Source: Liolophura sinensis
Lineage: Eukaryota; Mollusca; Polyplacophora; Chitonida; Chitonidae
Length of the DNA stretch: 64,000 bases
Assembly: GCF_032854445.1 (NCBI RefSeq)
Contig: NC_088304.1
Coordinates: 2,232,001-2,296,000, forward strand
Reading direction: 5' to 3'
Shown piece by piece: positions 59,951 to 64,000 of the stretch. The notes under the pieces were generated by a model, which was given only the letters and a program-made list of their open reading frames with translations, was not told where the DNA came from and ran no database searches. The position numbers were made by a program, and so were the translations under genes. Positions within the stretch are counted from its first letter, which is position 1, and the number at the start of each line of letters is the position of its first letter.

Positions 59951-60465
59951 CATACATACATATGTTGTGTTCCATATAATGATCTGAAGGGAAAATACTG
60001 TGTGGACCGTTAGTTCTTCTCTTTATTGGGCAGTCCAGTTTATGAGTAAAGTGTTCACTGCTGGCTGTCCTTATAAAGACACAGAGAACTTTTGTCAACC
60101 ACGACGTCTCCCTTTAGGTAACGCTTGTGTTGTGTACCCCATGGTGACGTAATCTCTAATCACCGTCTGATTAGCCATGTTACCCACAGGACTACTGATT
60201 ATTAAATAAACCCAAATGAAATAAACCCAAATTAAGGCGAGGCCTGCAGACTTGCACTGATTTCAACAATGTACCTAGTACATTAATATTAATAAGTCTT
60301 ACGCATTTAGCATGACAAAATAATACACACTTATTCCTACATCTTAATTGTTAAAAATAAGACCATATTGGTATATAAAAATACACAATTAATTCACATG
60401 TGTACACCCACTTGATACGCGTATGAACATACAATAATTCTTTACTTTAATATAAATATACACAA
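59951..60465. other. Unique DNA between satellite and CA repeat
   Basis: No gene recognised. A short internal duplication ATGAAATAAACCCAAAT / AATAAACCCAAATGAAA lies near 60205-60232. Confidence 0.4.
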
Positions 60466-60511
60466 CATATAAACACACACATACACACACACACATACAC
60501 ACATATACAAA

Positions 60512-60563
<52 letters not shown>

Positions 60564-60565
60564 CG
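60466..60565. repeat. (CA)n microsatellite
   Basis: Nearly pure CA run, broken by a few AT steps at its left side. Confidence 0.95.
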
Positions 60566-60689
60566 TACACAAACGCGTACACACACACAAAAAAGCAAAG
60601 AAGTCAAAGTTAGTCTGAGCTGGATATATATTCAGCCTGAACTGAACCCGGCTGTGGTGTGTGTCCGGCTTTGGGGAAATCGTACTGTT

Positions 60690-60811
60690 GTCACACTATT
60701 TTACCACCACTGTTGCGCTACTGTCGCACTATTGCAGCACCACAGTTGCGCTACTATCTCTGTATTGTAGCACCACTCTTGAGCTACTGTCACAGTGTTA
60801 TCGCTGTTGTG
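60690..60811 (+). repeat. Short ~30-bp degenerate repeat
   Basis: CACCACTGTTGCGCTACTGT, CACCACAGTTGCGCTACTAT and CACCACTCTTGAGCTACTGT are three similar units just left of block A copy 2. Confidence 0.7.
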
Positions 60812-60864
60812 AAGTATTATTCTCCCCATTTCATATTTCTTAATTTTTTTCATTTGTGAATACA

Positions 60865-60990
60865 ACCGTACGCAAGAATATTTCATTTATACAACGGTGG
60901 CTACGATTATGGTGGGAGGAAACTGGGGAAAACCCAGGGGAAAATCATGACCATCAGCGATCTGCTGGAAGATCTTCCCACTAATTACCA
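60865..60990 (-). mobile_element. SINE fragment in block A copy 2
   Basis: CGTACGCAAGAATATTTCAT, GATTATGGTGGGAGGAAACT and CCCAGGGGAAAATCATGACC; counterpart of 11187-11320. Confidence 0.7.
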
Positions 60991-62344
60991 CGTACGACTC
61001 TTTTTAATACCAGTAAGGTTTATTATTAGACATTACATAAGCTAACCAAAGCTTGTCATACAGTTTAAATTGTGATACACACGTTAGTTTGCACAATCAC
61101 ATGTGTAATGCGTCAAAATAGCGTTATTATGCACATGTCGAAATGATTTCTGCGTAATTTTTGATATTTTTCTGACATGTGAAAAACCCAAGTTGATCAA
61201 TTTTCCGTGTTGAAAAACCCGGGGGTCACGAGGAAATCGCCGGACCTCACACAGTCTAGAAAATAACTGACAAACCTTCTGACCTAAAGTCGGGTCAGAA
61301 CCAGCCAGAGTTGGATTCGAACCAGGGACCTCATTGGTAAAGAGCTGGTGTAAGAATATTGGTAATCGAACTCATGATTTATTTATTATTTGATTTCGCT
61401 AACACCATGCTCGAAACATTTTTTCATTTTTACTATAGTGGTCAGTTTAATGGGTGTAGGATCGCAAACCACGGACCTTTGAGAAGTTATTGACGGACTT
61501 TGTCAGACGTGACATACAGATATGCACAAAAGATTGGCGGAAGACTATGAAGGTTAAGACTTCAAACCGCCACAGGAGATTCCTTGACCGCTAATTCTCA
61601 CAAAGAACCCACAAGCAGATCAGGAAAGAGGAGGAATCTACAAATTCCCAGTCCAAGGTCGGTTTTGAACTCGCGCTTCGCATGCAGGCAACAATGTGTC
61701 AGACTTCTACCCTTCTATCCTTTTGAATGACTCCAGTAATAATTCACTTTGTCAGATGTTCTTTCTTTAGAGAGCTAATGGTACCAGGCAATTGCTGAAA
61801 TATTACAAAAGACTGTTTCCACCCTGTCACCGCCTCATTTTTCAATAACGAAATCATGACATATATTGTTTTAAAGTGATTTACCTGTACACATATGTAC
61901 AGGTATTTGACTGTTCCAGTGGTTTCAATTTATCTACATTGATTGAATTGATCTACACCTTTCATGCCAGTTACAAGATGGATTTGGGTTATTTTTAATG
62001 TATTATTTGATTGTTTTCTATTACCAGATTCAACAATTTTCTTCTTATAAGATAGCGGTCAGTTTTAAACGTCGAGAAAACAGGAGTGCCCGGCGTAAAC
62101 CATCCATCTTGGCGCATAACTGTCAAACCCAGTCACGTGTGATTCAATATTGATGGCAGACAGTTGATCCTCAACAAAACGTTAGACTGTGCAAACGACC
62201 TCACCACTGCGTACTGCTACCAAAACCCCACAAACGAAGAGCAGTGAGCACGGATGTTAGGGGGCGTTTAATTTACCACTATTTATGCATTTACATGAAC
62301 AGTTAAAATAAAACCCTGACTGTGTTAAATTGACACGAAGTTGT

Positions 62345-62580
62345 ATTCACCGCTTACGTGTCACAATTTGCCAGCTATCACACTGTCCGTGTTGTTCTGG
62401 TTTTACTCTCTATGCTGTAGACGTATTTCACCCAACATATGTGACAATTTACCAGCTATCACACTGTCCTTGTTGTTCTGGTTTTACTCTCTATGCTGTA
62501 GCCGTATTTCACCCATTATGTTTGACAATTTACCAGATATCATGCTGTCCTTGCTGCTCTGATTTTACTCTCTATACATT
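62345..62580 (+). repeat. 81-bp tandem repeat, 3 units
   Basis: Three units with CAATTTACCAGCTATCACAC, TGTCCTTGTTGTTCTGGTTT and TACTCTCTATGCTGTAGCCG. The 81-bp step keeps a frame open (27-residue period), but copy 1 of the block has deletions that break it. Confidence 0.85.
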
Positions 62581-63518
62581 TTTTTCGGAATGTCTGTTCA
62601 AAAGATACTGGTACCTAGGGTGTGACTGTGACTCTTTACTGCCATACCCCATGCATCTCTTGTGCCTCAACTCTCCCTGCACGAAACGCCCCGGCAATCA
62701 TAAATAATGTTACAGATATACAAGTAATGGAATGTAATTACCCTGTTCTTGTTTGTCAATATTTTATGTCTATTAATTAGTGCGAACAAACACTTCTTTC
62801 TGACATGAAAATAAAGTTTACTGGCAGCAAAACGTGGCCATAGAAATCATAGAAAGGCTGGACCTTTAACACACGTGTTGAGCGTGTTTATTTATTTATT
62901 TTTTAAGGGATATCCATCCTTAAATTTGTCACTAAATTTGTAGTTTAACGCTTTTTTGACCAAAACAAGAAACTGCACGAATAGATGCAGAGGGTCTTTA
63001 ACTAAAACATTTTGAAAATTTGTTAGCTAATATGGAAGTTCAGCCGCCTTCGTCCGAATGGGGAGGGGGCATCCGCAAAATCCCAAAAGGGCGCTCATAT
63101 TCAGTACTATGAGAATAATCTAAGTAAACTCGATATTCTCACGTTCCTTGTTCTAGAAAACATGCAGCCATGGCTTCACAAAACAGGTACTTAGTAAGAG
63201 TATATCGCCTTGCTGAAAACACGGTATAAAGTAGGGAAAATTGTGCACTGCGTTTTGCTGGCGGATACGAGGCCTTTCGGAGAAATAGACGTACCTGTTT
63301 TTCACTCAGTTTTAATGTTGAGTGACAGTTTGCAAATTACAGAATTTCAGACATCAATTTTCAATAACAACACTTGTCAACTGTAACCCACATAATTAGC
63401 CACACGTATAGTCGAACAGTTAAGTGATCGGTGCTGCTGGTATGTAATTTTGTACGATATAGATGCTACATCTTCCATAGCTTTTCCCGAAATCAAAATA
63501 TCCCATCAACAACATTGT

Positions 63519-63674
63519 ACAGTGCTATAATATGTTTGAATAAAATTAAAGAAATGTTTCGACATCTGATTCCGATAAACATAAAGTTCAAACCACTGAA
63601 GAAAGCATTGGATATTCACTGTGTGGAATATATTTTTATATGGTTGAGTCGAAAAACGTAGGGGATGTGTGTGG
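63519..63674 (+). repeat. 156-bp segment identical to 14944-15099
   Basis: Perfect match by eye over 156 bp in an otherwise diverged duplication. See the entry at 14944. Confidence 0.8.
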
Positions 63675-64000
63675 TACAGCAAATGCCTCTACCACCACCG
63701 ATTATACTGGTGATAGTAATGATAAGTGCCAGAAAAGGAAAGAGTTAGGAAGTTGGTTGCTCCAAAGATGCTACAGTGAAAAAAATAGTATTAACAAATT
63801 GTTCAGTAAACTGATTTCATGTTTAACCATCTATCCCCGTGGCATATCATTTCCCAATAACTTCTTGTATCACACTTTTTGATGAAAGTGGAAATGTATT
63901 GATATTTTTCTGGAACAGCTGGCATTAGTAAAACAATGGTTAAAGCCAACCCACACTAAACCAGTGTTGTTCAGTAAACTGATTTCATGTTTAACCATCT

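Larger units (their letters stand above)
60812..64000 (+). repeat. Large duplicated block A (copy 2), runs off the window end
   Basis: Same orientation and order as 11137-16270, about 49.7 kb away. It lacks two pieces of copy 1 (about 770 and 746 bp). After 63747 the order of the small segments differs from copy 1. No functional gene is recognised. Confidence 0.85.

Noticed and set aside
59000..59987. Thr/His-rich plus-strand frames
   Set aside because: Translations of the CA-rich satellite edge.

Overview
The window is eukaryotic, non-coding-rich and AT-rich, with long introns, tRNA-derived SINEs, LINE and Ty3/gypsy remnants, MITE-like palindromes and large satellites. The SINE family with conserved core words such as ATTATGGTGGGAGGAAAC, present in at least seven full or partial copies, is one I associate with molluscan genomes (bivalves, gastropods). 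I therefore read this as an invertebrate, most likely mollusc, chromosome segment; species cannot be told from sequence alone.

The only convincing host genes are two paralogous galactose-3-O-sulfotransferase-like genes (GAL3ST family, PAPS-dependent, Golgi type II membrane enzymes). Gene 1 is on the minus strand (last exon 8765-9872; proposed first exon 21806-21840). Gene 2 is on the plus strand (last exon 46486-47608; proposed alternative first exons at 34483-34523, 38538-38584 and, less surely, 39048-39100). Each last exon follows the same kind of acceptor and starts in the same phase. Each proposed first exon is a short leader with an ATG, ends at a GTAAGT donor in the matching phase, and sits behind related promoter-like sequence. 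The genes point outward from a shared centre and carry the same kind of minisatellite downstream of their stop codons, so they look like an inverted duplication.

Layout: 1-5886, 3' half of a Ty3/gypsy element (RNase H-integrase, an extra downstream reading frame behind a splice-acceptor-like site, polypurine tract, and a 3' LTR split by a 1.84-kb segment bounded by an 81-bp direct repeat). 7.3-8.4 kb, repeats and a MITE downstream of gene 1. 8.8-21.8 kb, gene 1, whose intron holds SINEs, a duplicated block (11.1-16.3 kb) and a 14-unit minisatellite rich in CRE-like and E-box words. 23.7-25.9 kb, a SINE piece and a degraded LINE. 26.0-28.9 kb, a 50-bp satellite. 29-34 kb, SINE, repeat fragments and otherwise featureless DNA. 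34.4-47.6 kb, gene 2, whose intron contains a broken Ty3/gypsy element (40.2-44.3 kb, opposite strand). 47.8-48.6 kb, the matching downstream minisatellite with another MITE. 52.2-59.95 kb, a 69-bp satellite with a 2,082-bp higher-order repeat. 60.8-64.0 kb, second direct copy of the 11.1-16.3 kb block, continuing past the window end.

No bacterial-type features, CRISPR arrays, rRNA or functional-looking tRNA genes were seen. The many short open frames outside the items listed show no recognisable domain.
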